From Roseibium denhamense (GTDB lineage: Bacteria; Pseudomonadota; Alphaproteobacteria; Rhizobiales; Stappiaceae), in the NCBI RefSeq assembly GCF_009711415.1, contig NZ_SMLZ01000089.1, positions 1 to 59,406 of the forward strand: a stretch of DNA of 59,406 nt, in the 5' to 3' direction. Each line of letters begins with the position of its first letter. The first letter of the stretch is position 1. The notes under the pieces were generated by a model. The model was not told the origin of the DNA and ran no database searches. It was given only the letters and a program-made list of their open reading frames with translations. The position numbers were made by a program, and so were the translations under genes. Positions 35,487-44,250 of the stretch are shown here, one piece after another.

Positions 35487-36392
35487 TCATCCCATAACCC
35501 AGAAGGTCAGGACCAGAGGCAGTGTGATCAGGGTCGCAAGGGTGGACAGGAAAATGAACCCGGCGACCCCCGGCGCCTCATCGGCCCGGTATTTGGAAAC
35601 CGCCAGATAGGTGGCGACCGAAGGCGGCATGAAACACAGAAGCACCACCACATGCTCGATGGTCTGATCCAGCGACAGCAGGGTGGTCAGGGCGAGCGCG
35701 GTCACAGTTGATATTCCGATATGGATGGCAGTCAGGACCGCCGCCTGGCCAAGATCGCCGGTTTTCAACGTTGCAAGACTGTACCCGAGGGTCAAAAGCA
35801 TGAGCGGTATGGCCAGTCCCGCCAGAAGCGACAGGCTCTGATCCACTGGTTGGGGCAGTTTCCAGCCGAAGCCCATCATCAGGATCGCCAGAACGACCGC
35901 ATAGAGCACCGGTTGCCGTATCAGCGCCCTGAAGTCGGGCCGTCCCATGGGAATAGCGGTGCCTATTGTGAAGATGGCGGTCAAAACAATGACCACAAAA
36001 CCGAGAGCGACAGCGGTCCCCTCAGGCCCGAAGGCAAGGGTCGATACGGGCAGACCAATGTTCCCAACATTTGAAAGCATCATGGGAGGCAGGTAGGCCT
36101 TGACTTCAACACGCATGATCTTGAGCGCCGCAAATCCTAGACCGCCAAACAGCACAATCATGAGCGCAGCGGCCCCCAAGATCGCGAAGAAGGTCTCGAG
36201 CAGGATGTGTTCCTTGGCAAGATGCGACAGGATCAGCGCTGGATATCCGACATTCGAGACGAGGGATCCTACGATTTTCTGATCAAATGGCGCTTTCATG
36301 CGCGCCAGCCCAAATCCCAACAGAACAATGAGAACAACCGGCAACAGGGTGTGGACCGCTATCGTGATGAGATCGGCCAAGTTGTTCTCCAT
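35487..36392 (-). CDS. AEC (auxin efflux carrier) family transporter
   Basis: 301-residue membrane protein with about ten hydrophobic helices. The AEC pattern appears in ARMKAPFDQKIVGSLVSNVG and PALILSHLA near the N terminus and the mirrored second half (PLMLLTLGYSLATLK). Bacterial members move malonate, malate or other organic anions. The start at 36392 precedes ENNLADLITIAV; an upstream ATG would add a non-membrane leader not typical of the family. It is convergent with the PEP-mutase-family gene and downstream of the HTH citrate synthase. Confidence 0.88.
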   Translation of the reverse strand: MENNLADLITIAVHTLLPVVLIVLLGFGLARMKAPFDQKIVGSLVSNVGYPALILSHLAKEHILLETFFAILGAAALMIVLFGGLGFAALKIMRVEVKAYLPPMMLSNVGNIGLPVSTLAFGPEGTAVALGFVVIVLTAIFTIGTAIPMGRPDFRALIRQPVLYAVVLAILMMGFGWKLPQPVDQSLSLLAGLAIPLMLLTLGYSLATLKTGDLGQAAVLTAIHIGISTVTALALTTLLSLDQTIEHVVVLLCFMPPSVATYLAVSKYRADEAPGVAGFIFLSTLATLITLPLVLTFWVMG

Positions 36393-36545
36393 ATCTTTCG
36401 CCTGATTGGCTCCGGACCAAATTAGTCTGGCGAGCCTTTGGGTTAGAGCATCGAGCGTATCGTTCGAAACGCCCAAAGATGCTCGATCATTCCCTATTCG
36501 ATCAGCTTTGGGCAGTAAACCGGGCCCGATTTATCGCTCGCTGCT

Positions 36546-37715
36546 CTAGTCCGGCCGCAGCCCGACATAGGTCGCACGCGGGCGTATCTGATCCTGAGCG
36601 GCATATTGCTCAAGGGCGTGCGCGATCCAGCCTGCCATCCGTCCAGCGCAGAAAATGACTTTTCCGCAGTCCTTTGGAAAATCATAGGTTTTCTGGATTG
36701 CCGCGAGTGCGAAGTCAACGTTCGGAAACAAGCCGTAGAGGTTGCGCCCAGTCTCAATGATCAGCGGGATTTTCTGGACAAAAGGATGGTCTGGCTCCGC
36801 GGCCAGAAGCTCTGATAAGAGCCAGTCCGCCCGTGGATCCTTGTCTAGGTATATCTTATGGCCGAAGCCCGGCAGCGGGTCACCGCGCGCAAGACGTTCT
36901 GCAATAAGGCCCTCGATATCGGTTCCAGTTCCAATTTCCGCCAGCCAGGCATTTGCGCGCCCCGAAGCAGCGCCATGACGCGGGCCCATGAAAGCGCCCA
37001 GACCGGACAACAAGGCGGCATGAAGCGGCGCGCGGGTGGACGCTGCACAGCGAACCGCGAAGGCGCTGGTGTTCAATTCATGGTCGGCGGATAAAACCAG
37101 GGCGGCCCGGATCAGGTTCTTTGCAGACGGATTTGCCTTGAATGCAGCAGCAATCTGGCTGTGAACCGGCTGCGGCGAAGGCGCCGTTTCCAACAAGGCG
37201 GCAACGCCATACCGCAACAGAGCCGCGCCCTTGTCCTGGAGCAGCCGCACCGATTGCGTATGAGCTGCCTTGTCCTGCAGCGGCCAGGCGGACAACGCCA
37301 TCATCACGCGATCCAATGGTCCAAGACCGGGTGGAACAGACGGGAACACATCGGGGGCCGGTCCGGAAAACGGATCATGCCCGCACGCCCAAAGCAGCGT
37401 TGCAACGCTTTCCAATGTGGCATTCTTGGCAAGCTCAACCGCAGGACGGCCCCGGTAAACCGCGCCATCCTGCTGGATCAAGGTAAGCTCGGTTTCAAGA
37501 ACAGGATCCCCGCTGAGCGGCCGGGCATTTGCCTGATCCTCGCCGCCCTTACGGCCCTTCAGCCGCCGGACATCCGATGCATCATATCTGCGCTGTTTGC
37601 CCGGACCGGCGACAGACGCAACCAGTCCCCGGCTGACATAGGCGTAAAGCGTGGCGGGTCTGACACCAAGCTCGGCCGCCGCCTCCCGCGCTGTAAGGTA
37701 GATCGGTGTGCTCAT
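36546..37715 (-). CDS. citrate synthase-family protein with N-terminal HTH DNA-binding domain
   Basis: 389 residues. The first 60 form a MerR/HTH_17-like DNA-binding domain (YLTAREAAAELGVRPATLYA, then VSRGLVASVAGPGKQRRYDA). A linker leads to a citrate synthase domain with catalytic residues in ADHELNTSAF, GFGHKIY and NVDFAL. It diverges from a second citrate synthase gene across an 79-bp region containing two palindromes, so it may both make citrate or methylcitrate and repress or activate its neighbour. The start MSTPIYL at 37715 fits the HTH domain. Enzyme specificity is unknown. Confidence 0.88.
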   Translation of the reverse strand: MSTPIYLTAREAAAELGVRPATLYAYVSRGLVASVAGPGKQRRYDASDVRRLKGRKGGEDQANARPLSGDPVLETELTLIQQDGAVYRGRPAVELAKNATLESVATLLWACGHDPFSGPAPDVFPSVPPGLGPLDRVMMALSAWPLQDKAAHTQSVRLLQDKGAALLRYGVAALLETAPSPQPVHSQIAAAFKANPSAKNLIRAALVLSADHELNTSAFAVRCAASTRAPLHAALLSGLGAFMGPRHGAASGRANAWLAEIGTGTDIEGLIAERLARGDPLPGFGHKIYLDKDPRADWLLSELLAAEPDHPFVQKIPLIIETGRNLYGLFPNVDFALAAIQKTYDFPKDCGKVIFCAGRMAGWIAHALEQYAAQDQIRPRATYVGLRPD

Positions 37716-37718
37716 GTA

Positions 37719-37746
37719 TTGATTGTATTTATCAAGATTGATCAAT
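37719..37746. promoter_or_regulatory. double palindrome between the divergent citrate synthases
   Basis: TTGAT-N7-ATCAA (37719-37735) is followed one base later by ATTGATCAAT (37737-37746), a perfect 10-bp palindrome. All four half-sites are TTGAT/ATCAA. The first lies 4 bp upstream of the HTH-citrate synthase start, a good place for autoregulation. Confidence 0.6.
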
Positions 37747-37794
37747 GCAACTAGAGAGCCTTACATCCCCGGAAATTGCCAAGAGGAGATGTTC

Positions 37795-38889
37795 ATGACC
37801 GAAGCGCCAAAAGCTGGAAGCCTGACTGCTGATCCAATCGCGGGCCTTGAGGGGGTCGTGGTGGCCCATACCGCGCTGAGTGATGTCGACGGCCAGAATG
37901 GCCGCCTTGTCCTACGCGGCAAGCCGATTGAGGAGCTTGCAGGGAAAGCCACCTTCGAGGAGGCTGTTCGGCACTTGTGGTACAGCTATATCTTCAGTGA
38001 TCTCACGACTTTACTGCAAGCATTCGGTGCAGCGCGGGCAGAGGCCTTTGCGACGGTTCCGGTTTTGGAAGCGGCTGCATCCGGGCTCAGCATCTATGAA
38101 CGCATGCAAGTTGGACTTTCCGCATTGCCGTTATCACAAGACCGGCCGCATCCGATTTCAATATCGGCGGCCTTGCCGGTTTTTCTGGCGGCATCCTTCC
38201 GGTTGGCAAACGGGGAAATGCCGATAGCCCCGGATCCGCGGCTATCCATGGCAGAAGACCTTCTGACCATGATGTTCGGAAATACATCGGATGCGGACCA
38301 TGTGGCTGCTCTCGACCGGTACCTGGTAACCATTCTGGATCACGGATTGAACGCCTCGACATTCACGGCAAGGGTAATCGGGTCGACAGAAGCAAACCTG
38401 AAACAAGCCGTTCTCGGCGCAATGGGCGCGCTTAGCGGCCCGCTTCATGGCGGCGCACCTGGCCCGGTTCTCGACATGATCGATGCCATTGGCACACCCG
38501 GAAATGCCGAAGCCTGGATCGGCGAGGCACTTGCCCGCAAAGAACGGTTAATGGGCTTCGGCCACAGGATTTACCGGACCAGGGACCCGCGCGCGGATGT
38601 GTTGAAAGATGGCCTGAAGGCGCTCGCAACAACCACGCCAAAAGTAAAACTGGCGGAAGACATTGAAACGGCTGCCCTCGCAGCTTTGAAAAAGGCAAGG
38701 CCGGGACGTGTTCTCGATACGAATGTTGAATTCTATACGGCGGTGCTTCTGGATGCGATTGGCATTGACCGCAGGCTCTTCACGCCGCTTTTTGCGGTCG
38801 GCCGCACGCCTGGCTGGTGCGCCCATGTGATGGAACAGCAGGAGACGGGCAAGCTGATCCGACCAGCGTCCGTCTATGTGGGGCCTTAG
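37795..38889 (+). CDS. citrate synthase-family protein (second copy)
   Basis: 364 residues. Catalytic motifs: LDHGLNASTFTARV (His), GPLHGGAPG, GFGHRIYRTRDPRAD (His) and NVEFYTAVLLDAIG. In the last motif Glu stands where classical enzymes have Asp, a variant known in some citrate synthase-like proteins. It could be citrate or 2-methylcitrate synthase. Start 37795 has AGAGGAG six bases upstream; the ATG at 37789 has no spacing. It diverges from the HTH-containing paralogue. Confidence 0.88.
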   Translation: MTEAPKAGSLTADPIAGLEGVVVAHTALSDVDGQNGRLVLRGKPIEELAGKATFEEAVRHLWYSYIFSDLTTLLQAFGAARAEAFATVPVLEAAASGLSIYERMQVGLSALPLSQDRPHPISISAALPVFLAASFRLANGEMPIAPDPRLSMAEDLLTMMFGNTSDADHVAALDRYLVTILDHGLNASTFTARVIGSTEANLKQAVLGAMGALSGPLHGGAPGPVLDMIDAIGTPGNAEAWIGEALARKERLMGFGHRIYRTRDPRADVLKDGLKALATTTPKVKLAEDIETAALAALKKARPGRVLDTNVEFYTAVLLDAIGIDRRLFTPLFAVGRTPGWCAHVMEQQETGKLIRPASVYVGP

Positions 38890-39019
38890 ACGGGCCGTTT
38901 TGCGAAGCCAGAGGGGATTGTGCCGACCTTCAGTTGAACCGAATCTGCGTAATTGGCCTTTACAAAACCGAGCAGGTTGTTGAGAGAAAAGCCTTTCCTC
39001 CTGAAAGGTCTTAACCGCC

Positions 39020-39907
39020 ATGGCTGTCAACGATCTCGAACTGGTCACCTATGAGGGTCTTGATGAGCGGATCGTCATCATCCGGGCAGGTGACGAGGTC
39101 GATAGCGTTTTTGTCCAAACCGAACGTTTCAACGTTCTGGTAGACACGCTTGGAACACCGGCCCAATGCGCCCAAGCGCAGAAACTACTGTCCGACCGGC
39201 TTCAAGGCCGCCCGCTCATTGCCATCAACTCGCACATGGACTGGGACCACTTCTGGGGCAATGCTGGTCTGCCTCCTCAAACGCCGATCATTGCGCATAA
39301 GGCCGCTTTAGAGCGTTTGAACGGCTTAAAGATCGAACAGGAGCTTGCAGACAAACAGACAGAAGAAGCCCGATTTGCGGACGTTAAAGTCGTTCCACCA
39401 ACCCAGACATTTTCCGGTGGAAGCATGTTGCTGCACGGGGGCGACCTGACCCTTGAACTCATTCATACACCCGGCCACACACCGGATCATATTTCGGTCT
39501 GGATACCGGAATTGCGGACGTGTCTTGCCGTGGATGCGGTTGAAGATCCAATCCCGGAGGTTTGGAGCCAGTCACCGGAAGACCTGAAAAACCTTTGCGC
39601 GTCGCTGAAGAAAATCCGGGGCCTTAAGGCCCGTTTCGTTGTCCTTGCGCACGGACAAACCGCAAATCCGGAGGTCTTGGAGAAAAACATTCAGTATTTC
39701 GAAAACCTGCAGGATGCGACCACCACCATGCGCAGCGGTGAGCCTGTTCAGGAGGCATTACACGAGCAGCCTGGTTTCCGGCTCGAGGATCTCACGTCAC
39801 TGCCCGCCGATATGTCGCTCGATACAGCGGCGTTTTACAGGCAGTTCCACAAATCGAAGCTCGACGCAGCACTTGCCGCCCGCAATTCAGACATTGTCTT
39901 TGTATGA
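39020..39907 (+). CDS. metallo-beta-lactamase-fold hydrolase
   Basis: 295 residues. Zinc motif NSHMDWDHFWGN (His72, Asp74, Asp76, His77), a variant in which Asp replaces the second His of HxHxDH. A further His is in HTPGHTPDHISVW, and the last ligand region is FVVLAHGQ. It hydrolyses an ester, thioester or similar bond; the substrate is unknown. It follows the citrate synthase gene by 130 bp. Confidence 0.88.
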   Translation: MAVNDLELVTYEGLDERIVIIRAGDEVDSVFVQTERFNVLVDTLGTPAQCAQAQKLLSDRLQGRPLIAINSHMDWDHFWGNAGLPPQTPIIAHKAALERLNGLKIEQELADKQTEEARFADVKVVPPTQTFSGGSMLLHGGDLTLELIHTPGHTPDHISVWIPELRTCLAVDAVEDPIPEVWSQSPEDLKNLCASLKKIRGLKARFVVLAHGQTANPEVLEKNIQYFENLQDATTTMRSGEPVQEALHEQPGFRLEDLTSLPADMSLDTAAFYRQFHKSKLDAALAARNSDIVFV

Positions 39908-39920
39908 TAATAGTTTACTG

Positions 39921-39939
39921 CCCCGGACATAATCCGGGG
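39921..39939. terminator. bidirectional stem-loop between convergent genes
   Basis: CCCCGGA-CATAA-TCCGGGG is a perfect 7-bp stem with a 5-base loop, between the MBL hydrolase and DUF533 genes. There is no T tract on either side, so termination is inferred from position. Confidence 0.6.
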
Positions 39940-39971
39940 CCGCCGCTTTCATTGGCTCAGGTAGAGACCGT

Positions 39972-40721
39972 TTATCCGGCCATCTCCGCTTCCCGAACTG
40001 CCAGCTCAATCTCGTCGATCAGGCCCTGCTCCAGTCCGAGACGCGCTGCCAGCATCTGCAGGTAGGCCTTTTCCGCCGGATGATCAGGATCAATGGCAAG
40101 ACGGGAGGCGGCGTAGATTTCCGCGGCCGTCTCAGGGCATGACGCACTGGCAACGACCTTGTCCAAATCGAGCGGCGAGCGCAGTTCGTCCATCAGAAAG
40201 GCTTTTGCCTCGCTGTCGAGGCCCGCTTCGTCGATCTTTGCAAAGATCCGGTCCTGCTCTTCCCGGTCGATGTGTCCGTCCGCCTTGGCCGCCGAAATCA
40301 TCGCGGTCAGCAGGTTGACTGCGAACTGGTTTTCGCCGCCCGGCTGTTGCGCCGGATCGAAGGCCGTGCCCCGAGGGGCTTCCAGCGGGATCAGTTCATC
40401 CTGCGGGTACTGAGGGCGCGGCGCGTTTTGTTTGTTGGCCTGATGGCCCTGATAAGCCTTGTAAGCAAGGCCCGCGACCAGCGCCAAACCGCCATAAGTA
40501 ACGGCTTTCTTGCCGATTTTGCGGCCGGACTTGGAGCCAAGCATCAGACCGGCAAGACTGCCAAGCGCCAGCCCACCGCCCTGGGATGACAGAAAATCCT
40601 TGCCTTGGGACAAAAGATCACCGGATCCGCCGCGTTGCGCGGGCGGGCCGCCACGGCTGCCATACTGCGCTCCGCCCTGGCTCCCCAGAAACTGATCCAG
40701 CAAGGATTTTGCATCAAACAT
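39972..40721 (-). CDS. DUF533/TerB-like membrane-associated protein (YebE type)
   Basis: 249 residues. A Gly/Gln-rich N terminus contains a hydrophobic glycine-zipper segment (LALGSLAGLMLGSKSGRKIG). A helix KKAVTYGGLALVAGLAYKA follows, then the DUF533/TerB-like helical domain from about residue 130 (LLTAMISAAKADGHIDREEQ). The family is an inner-membrane or periplasmic stress protein of unknown function in enterobacteria. Confidence 0.85.
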   Translation of the reverse strand: MFDAKSLLDQFLGSQGGAQYGSRGGPPAQRGGSGDLLSQGKDFLSSQGGGLALGSLAGLMLGSKSGRKIGKKAVTYGGLALVAGLAYKAYQGHQANKQNAPRPQYPQDELIPLEAPRGTAFDPAQQPGGENQFAVNLLTAMISAAKADGHIDREEQDRIFAKIDEAGLDSEAKAFLMDELRSPLDLDKVVASASCPETAAEIYAASRLAIDPDHPAEKAYLQMLAARLGLEQGLIDEIELAVREAEMAG

Positions 40722-40854
40722 ATTCGTCTCCCGTCAAAGCCCGGGCGGGCCAATCACTGTTCCTGCCATCAAATGGGAATTTTCGCCCAATACGCAAGAA
40801 ATACCGGCAGATGATTACAGAATTTCAATCCTGCGGTCCCTTTGGAGCACGCCG

Positions 40855-41322
40855 TCATGACACTGGCAGCAAGTTGTCGTCCTTGAGGGTTTCCATTGCG
40901 ATCGATGACCTTACGTGCTGCACGGCTTCCTGTGGCAGCAAATCGTCGTTGATGATGCGGCTCAAGGCCTTGAGGTCCGGCACCACGATTTTAAGCATAT
41001 AGTCGACATCACCCGTCAGCGTATGGGCTTCCTGAACCTCGGGCATGGCCTTCACCATGGTCCGGAACTTGCGGGCGTTTTCCTTGCTGTGCGCCCCAAG
41101 GGTAACCCCGACATAAGCGGTCACCAGTAACCCGAGTGCTTCGGGATCGAGTGCGGCCCGGTACCGCCGGATAATCCCGGCCTCTTCCAGCTTCTGGCGC
41201 CGCCGTGACACCTGACTGGCCGATAGGCTGATTACATCACCCAGCTCGGCATTGGTCAGAGCTGCGTTTTCCTGCAAGGCCGCCAGCAGTTTCACATCAA
41301 AAGCATCCAGCGCGATATTCAT
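40855..41322 (-). CDS. Lrp/AsnC-family regulator
   Basis: 155 residues. HTH LTNAELGDVISLSASQVSRR (residues 21-40), then the RAM/ACT effector domain (GVTLGAHSKENARKFRTMVK). It diverges from hppD, and a 22-bp palindrome of Lrp type lies between them. It is therefore the likely regulator of tyrosine catabolism through HppD, responding to tyrosine or another amino acid (inference). Confidence 0.92.
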   Translation of the reverse strand: MNIALDAFDVKLLAALQENAALTNAELGDVISLSASQVSRRRQKLEEAGIIRRYRAALDPEALGLLVTAYVGVTLGAHSKENARKFRTMVKAMPEVQEAHTLTGDVDYMLKIVVPDLKALSRIINDDLLPQEAVQHVRSSIAMETLKDDNLLPVS

Positions 41323-41348
41323 GCGTCAATACCCATAATCGTGAACAG

Positions 41349-41370
41349 TTTGTGCATGATCATACGCAAA
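41349..41370. promoter_or_regulatory. Lrp-type operator between the lrp gene and hppD
   Basis: TTTGnGnATGATCATnCnCAAA is symmetric at 18 of 22 positions, with core ATGATCAT. It lies 26 bp from the regulator start and 78 bp from hppD. A weaker, partly symmetric copy follows near 41380-41401. This is the size and form expected for an Lrp/AsnC dimer site. Confidence 0.65.
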
Positions 41371-41448
41371 ACTCCGCGCTTTGCACACTCTCTGCGCAGA
41401 ATTGGTGGCACTCTTCCCGGAACAATGAGGTAGAGAGGAACATTTCGG

Positions 41449-42561
41449 ATGGGACCGTTTCCGCACAACGCACCGCCTGCTCAGATAACAAATGACAATC
41501 CGGCCGGGACAGACGGCTTCGAATTTGTCGAGTTTTCGCATGCAGAACCGGAAAAACTGGATACCCTGTTCCGTAAGATGGGCTACACGGCGGTTGCCAA
41601 GCACAAGACAAAGAACATCACGGTCTACCGCCAAGGTGATATCAACTACATCCTGAATGCCGAGCCGAACTCGCATGCCATGACGTTCGTGGACAGTCAT
41701 GGCCCGTGCGCCCCATCGATGGCCTGGCGGGTGGTTGACGCGCAAAAGGCGTTTGATCACGCCGTCTCCAAAGGCGCAGAACCCTACACAGGGGATGACA
41801 AGACGCTGGATGTTCCTGCCATCAAGGGCATCGGAGGGTCACTGCTCTATTTTGTCGACACCTATGGCGACAAAGGGTCGGCCTACTCAAAGGAATTCAA
41901 TTGGATTGAAGAGTTCGATCCGAAGCCGAAAGGTGTTGGCTTCTACTATCTCGACCACCTGACCCACAATGTTTATCGCGGCAACATGGACAAGTGGTGG
42001 GACTTCTACCGCGACCTGTTCAACTTCAAACAGATCCACTTTTTCGACATTGACGGACGGATCACCGGGCTTGTCAGCCGTGCGATCACGTCGCCTTGCG
42101 GCAAGATCCGTATTCCACTGAACGAATCCAAGGACGATACGAGCCAGATCGAAGAGTATCTGCGTAAGTATAAAGGCGAAGGCATCCAGCACATCGCCGT
42201 TGGCACAGACAACATTTATGACAGCACTGACCTTCTGGCAGACAATGATCTCAAGTTCATGCCGGGACCGCCTGAGACCTATTACGAACGGTCCCACAAG
42301 CGGGTGCAGGGCCATGATGAGCCGGTCGACCGGATGAAGCAGCACGGTATCCTGATCGACGGTGAAGGCGTCATCGACGGCGGCATGACCAAGATTCTAC
42401 TTCAGATCTTCTCGAAAACCGTCATCGGTCCGATTTTCTTCGAATTCATCCAGCGCAAGGGCGATGAAGGATTTGGGGAAGGCAATTTCCGGGCCCTGTT
42501 TGAATCCATCGAAGAGGACCAGATCCGCAGAGGCGTGATCACAACGGACGCAGCTGAGTAA
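41449..42561 (+). CDS. hppD: 4-hydroxyphenylpyruvate dioxygenase
   Basis: 370 residues of the Fe(II)-dependent HPPD family. Iron ligands are His in DHLTHNVYRGNM, His in GIQHIAVGTDN, and Glu in FFEFIQRKGDEGFGEGNF. It converts 4-hydroxyphenylpyruvate to homogentisate in tyrosine catabolism. The homogentisate dioxygenase genes are not in this window. It is followed directly by a strong terminator. Confidence 0.95.
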   Translation: MGPFPHNAPPAQITNDNPAGTDGFEFVEFSHAEPEKLDTLFRKMGYTAVAKHKTKNITVYRQGDINYILNAEPNSHAMTFVDSHGPCAPSMAWRVVDAQKAFDHAVSKGAEPYTGDDKTLDVPAIKGIGGSLLYFVDTYGDKGSAYSKEFNWIEEFDPKPKGVGFYYLDHLTHNVYRGNMDKWWDFYRDLFNFKQIHFFDIDGRITGLVSRAITSPCGKIRIPLNESKDDTSQIEEYLRKYKGEGIQHIAVGTDNIYDSTDLLADNDLKFMPGPPETYYERSHKRVQGHDEPVDRMKQHGILIDGEGVIDGGMTKILLQIFSKTVIGPIFFEFIQRKGDEGFGEGNFRALFESIEEDQIRRGVITTDAAE

Positions 42562-42585
42562 TCCCACATTACCAGCTTGCCAAAA

Positions 42586-42620
42586 GGGGCCGCCGTTCGG
42601 ACGAAGGCGGCGGCCCCTTT
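42586..42620 (+). terminator. terminator after hppD
   Basis: Stem GGGGCCGCCG / CGGCGGCCCC (42586-42595 and 42608-42617) followed by TTTG. It is 24 bp after the hppD stop. The stem is very GC-rich. Confidence 0.9.
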
Positions 42621-42639
42621 GCCCTGATATTTTCATCGA

Positions 42640-42819
42640 TTTCAAAAGCTTGGAGCCTGCACCCCTTTTCGGGGCTGATAGGCCGTCAAAAAAGTTAACC
42701 ACCTGAAGGAAGAAGATCCGTCCTGGAGGGTTTTGTCATCAGAGGCTGCCGAGAGGCCCCTCTGTTGCATTGTCTAAGCACACGACTTCACCTCCACGTC
42801 CCCGCGTGGAGGTTTTTTT
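42640..42819 (+). ncRNA. candidate small RNA with its own terminator
   Basis: After the hppD terminator there are 170 bp with no gene and several hairpins. GCCTgcaCCCC-TTTTC-GGGGctgataGGC lies near 42657-42684. CAGAGG-CT-GCC-GAGA-GGC-C-CCTCTG (42740-42764) has a GNRA loop. CCTCCACG (42791-42798) / CGTGGAGG (42805-42812) is a strong terminator with T7, only on the plus strand. The downstream gene gshB is convergent, so this terminator must serve a plus-strand transcript. The 5' end is not identified and no promoter was clear. It could instead be an extended hppD 3' UTR. Confidence 0.45.
42791..42819 (+). terminator. rho-independent terminator of the candidate small RNA
   Basis: 8-bp perfect stem CCTCCACG / CGTGGAGG with a 6-base loop, then TTTTTTT. 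On the minus strand there is no T tract, so it does not serve gshB, whose stop codon overlaps the T run. Confidence 0.9.
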
Positions 42820-43762
42820 ATCCAGCGGCCTTTTGCTCCAGGACATCCCAGACCATCTTGGCCACATCCGGGCCGCCAAGCTTTTGAATGGCGCGGATCC
42901 CAGTGGGGGCTGTGACGTTGATCTCCGTCAGCATGCCGTCAATGACATCAATGCCCACCAGGATCAGACCCTTTGCCTTCAAAGTCGGGCCGAGCCTTGC
43001 GCAGATCTCCCGCTCGCGCTCGGTGAGATCGCTATCGGTCGGGGCACCGCCGCGGACCATGTTTGACCTGAGGTCGCCGGCAGCCGGAACGCGGTTGACC
43101 GCACCAGCAAATTCACCATCGACCAGCAGAATTCTCTTATCACCATGCTTCACATTCGGCAGAAACTGCTGGATGACCCAGGGCTCGCGGAACGTGGCAT
43201 CAAAAAAGTCGTAGAGGGATCCATAGTTCAGATCGTCCGCCGTAATCCGGAACACCGCCGCTCCGCCGTGACCGAACAACGGCTTCATGACGATATCGCC
43301 AAACTCCTGACGGAAAAGATCGATCTCTGCCCGGTCCTTGGTAATCAAGGTCGGTGGCATGAGGTCCGCAAATTCGGTGACGAACAGTTTTTCAGGTGCA
43401 TTGCGCACCTCGGTCGGATCATTCACCACCAGGGTGTCCGGATGGATCTTGTCCAGCATGTGTGTTGCGGCAATGTAGGCGAGATCGAATGGCGGATCCT
43501 GGCGCATCAGGACAACATCCATGTCGCGCATGTTGACCCGTTGCCGTTCGCCGAGTGTAAAATGGTTGTCCTTCTCATCGCGGACCGACACCGGCTCGAC
43601 AGCACAAAAGACATCACTGCCGCGCATGGCCAGCCGGTCCGGGGTGTAATGATAGAGCGTATGTCCACGGGACTGCGCCTCCAGCATCATGGCGAAGGCG
43701 CTGTCACCGGCAATGTTGATGGTTTTGATATGGTCCATCTGGACCGCGACTTTGAGTGCCAT
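42818..43762 (-). CDS. gshB: glutathione synthase
   Basis: 314 residues of the ATP-grasp glutathione synthase family. N-terminal KVAVQMDHI and [22 protein letters not shown]-grasp loop [16 protein letters not shown]-terminal [20 protein letters not shown] with the metal ligands Asp and Asn. It joins gamma-glutamylcysteine and glycine. The start at 43762 begins MALKVAV; an ATG 27 bp upstream is less likely. It belongs to the rsmI-yraN-gshB group common in alphaproteobacteria. Confidence 0.95.
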   Translation of the reverse strand: MALKVAVQMDHIKTINIAGDSAFAMMLEAQSRGHTLYHYTPDRLAMRGSDVFCAVEPVSVRDEKDNHFTLGERQRVNMRDMDVVLMRQDPPFDLAYIAATHMLDKIHPDTLVVNDPTEVRNAPEKLFVTEFADLMPPTLITKDRAEIDLFRQEFGDIVMKPLFGHGGAAVFRITADDLNYGSLYDFFDATFREPWVIQQFLPNVKHGDKRILLVDGEFAGAVNRVPAAGDLRSNMVRGGAPTDSDLTEREREICARLGPTLKAKGLILVGIDVIDGMLTEINVTAPTGIRAIQKLGGPDVAKMVWDVLEQKAAG

Positions 43763-43856
43763 GAAGAACTCCCGGCAGGGGCGCGACAACGCTCTGGGAT
43801 TTTGGATCGTTTGGATCAGATATGCGATTGAGGCTCAGGTTTGTCCAGTGGCGACT

Positions 43857-44246
43857 TCAGCCGCGAACCTCAAATGCGTTCACGATCCGCTCCGGAAAGG
43901 ACCAGGGGCGGATGATCACGACGTCAAAGCGAAGCGTATAAAAACCGGCCTTCGGGTGTTCGGCGACAAAGATTTTGGCAGCGCTTGCGATCCGTTTTTG
44001 GCTGGCAGGTGTCACTGCTTCCATCGCGGCTTGACGGGAGCGGCGGGCTTTGACCTCGACAAAAGCAACGGTCTTGCGTCTTTTCGCGATCAGATCGATC
44101 TCGCCAGCTTTCGTCTTGTAACGCTGCTTGAGAATGCGCCAGCCGGTCAGCCGCAAATACCAGGCCGCGATGCTCTCCGCCGAAAGACCAAACGCATTCG
44201 CCCGCCGCCGCCGGTCGCTGTCTGACCGCTCTGCCTTGCGCGCCAT
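43857..44246 (-). CDS. YraN family (UPF0102) nuclease-like protein
   Basis: 129 residues with the restriction-endonuclease-like YraN core: AESIAAWYLRLTGWRILKQR, then KAGEIDLIAKRRKTVAFVEV and KARRSRQAAMEAVTP. The E-x-D-x-(E/V)-x-K metal-site pattern is present (GEIDLIA...FVEVKAR). Function in vivo is not settled; DNA recombination or repair is proposed. It starts 4 bp after rsmI ends, a conserved neighbourhood. Confidence 0.9.
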   Translation of the reverse strand: MARKAERSDSDRRRRANAFGLSAESIAAWYLRLTGWRILKQRYKTKAGEIDLIAKRRKTVAFVEVKARRSRQAAMEAVTPASQKRIASAAKIFVAEHPKAGFYTLRFDVVIIRPWSFPERIVNAFEVRG

Positions 44247-44250
44247 GACC

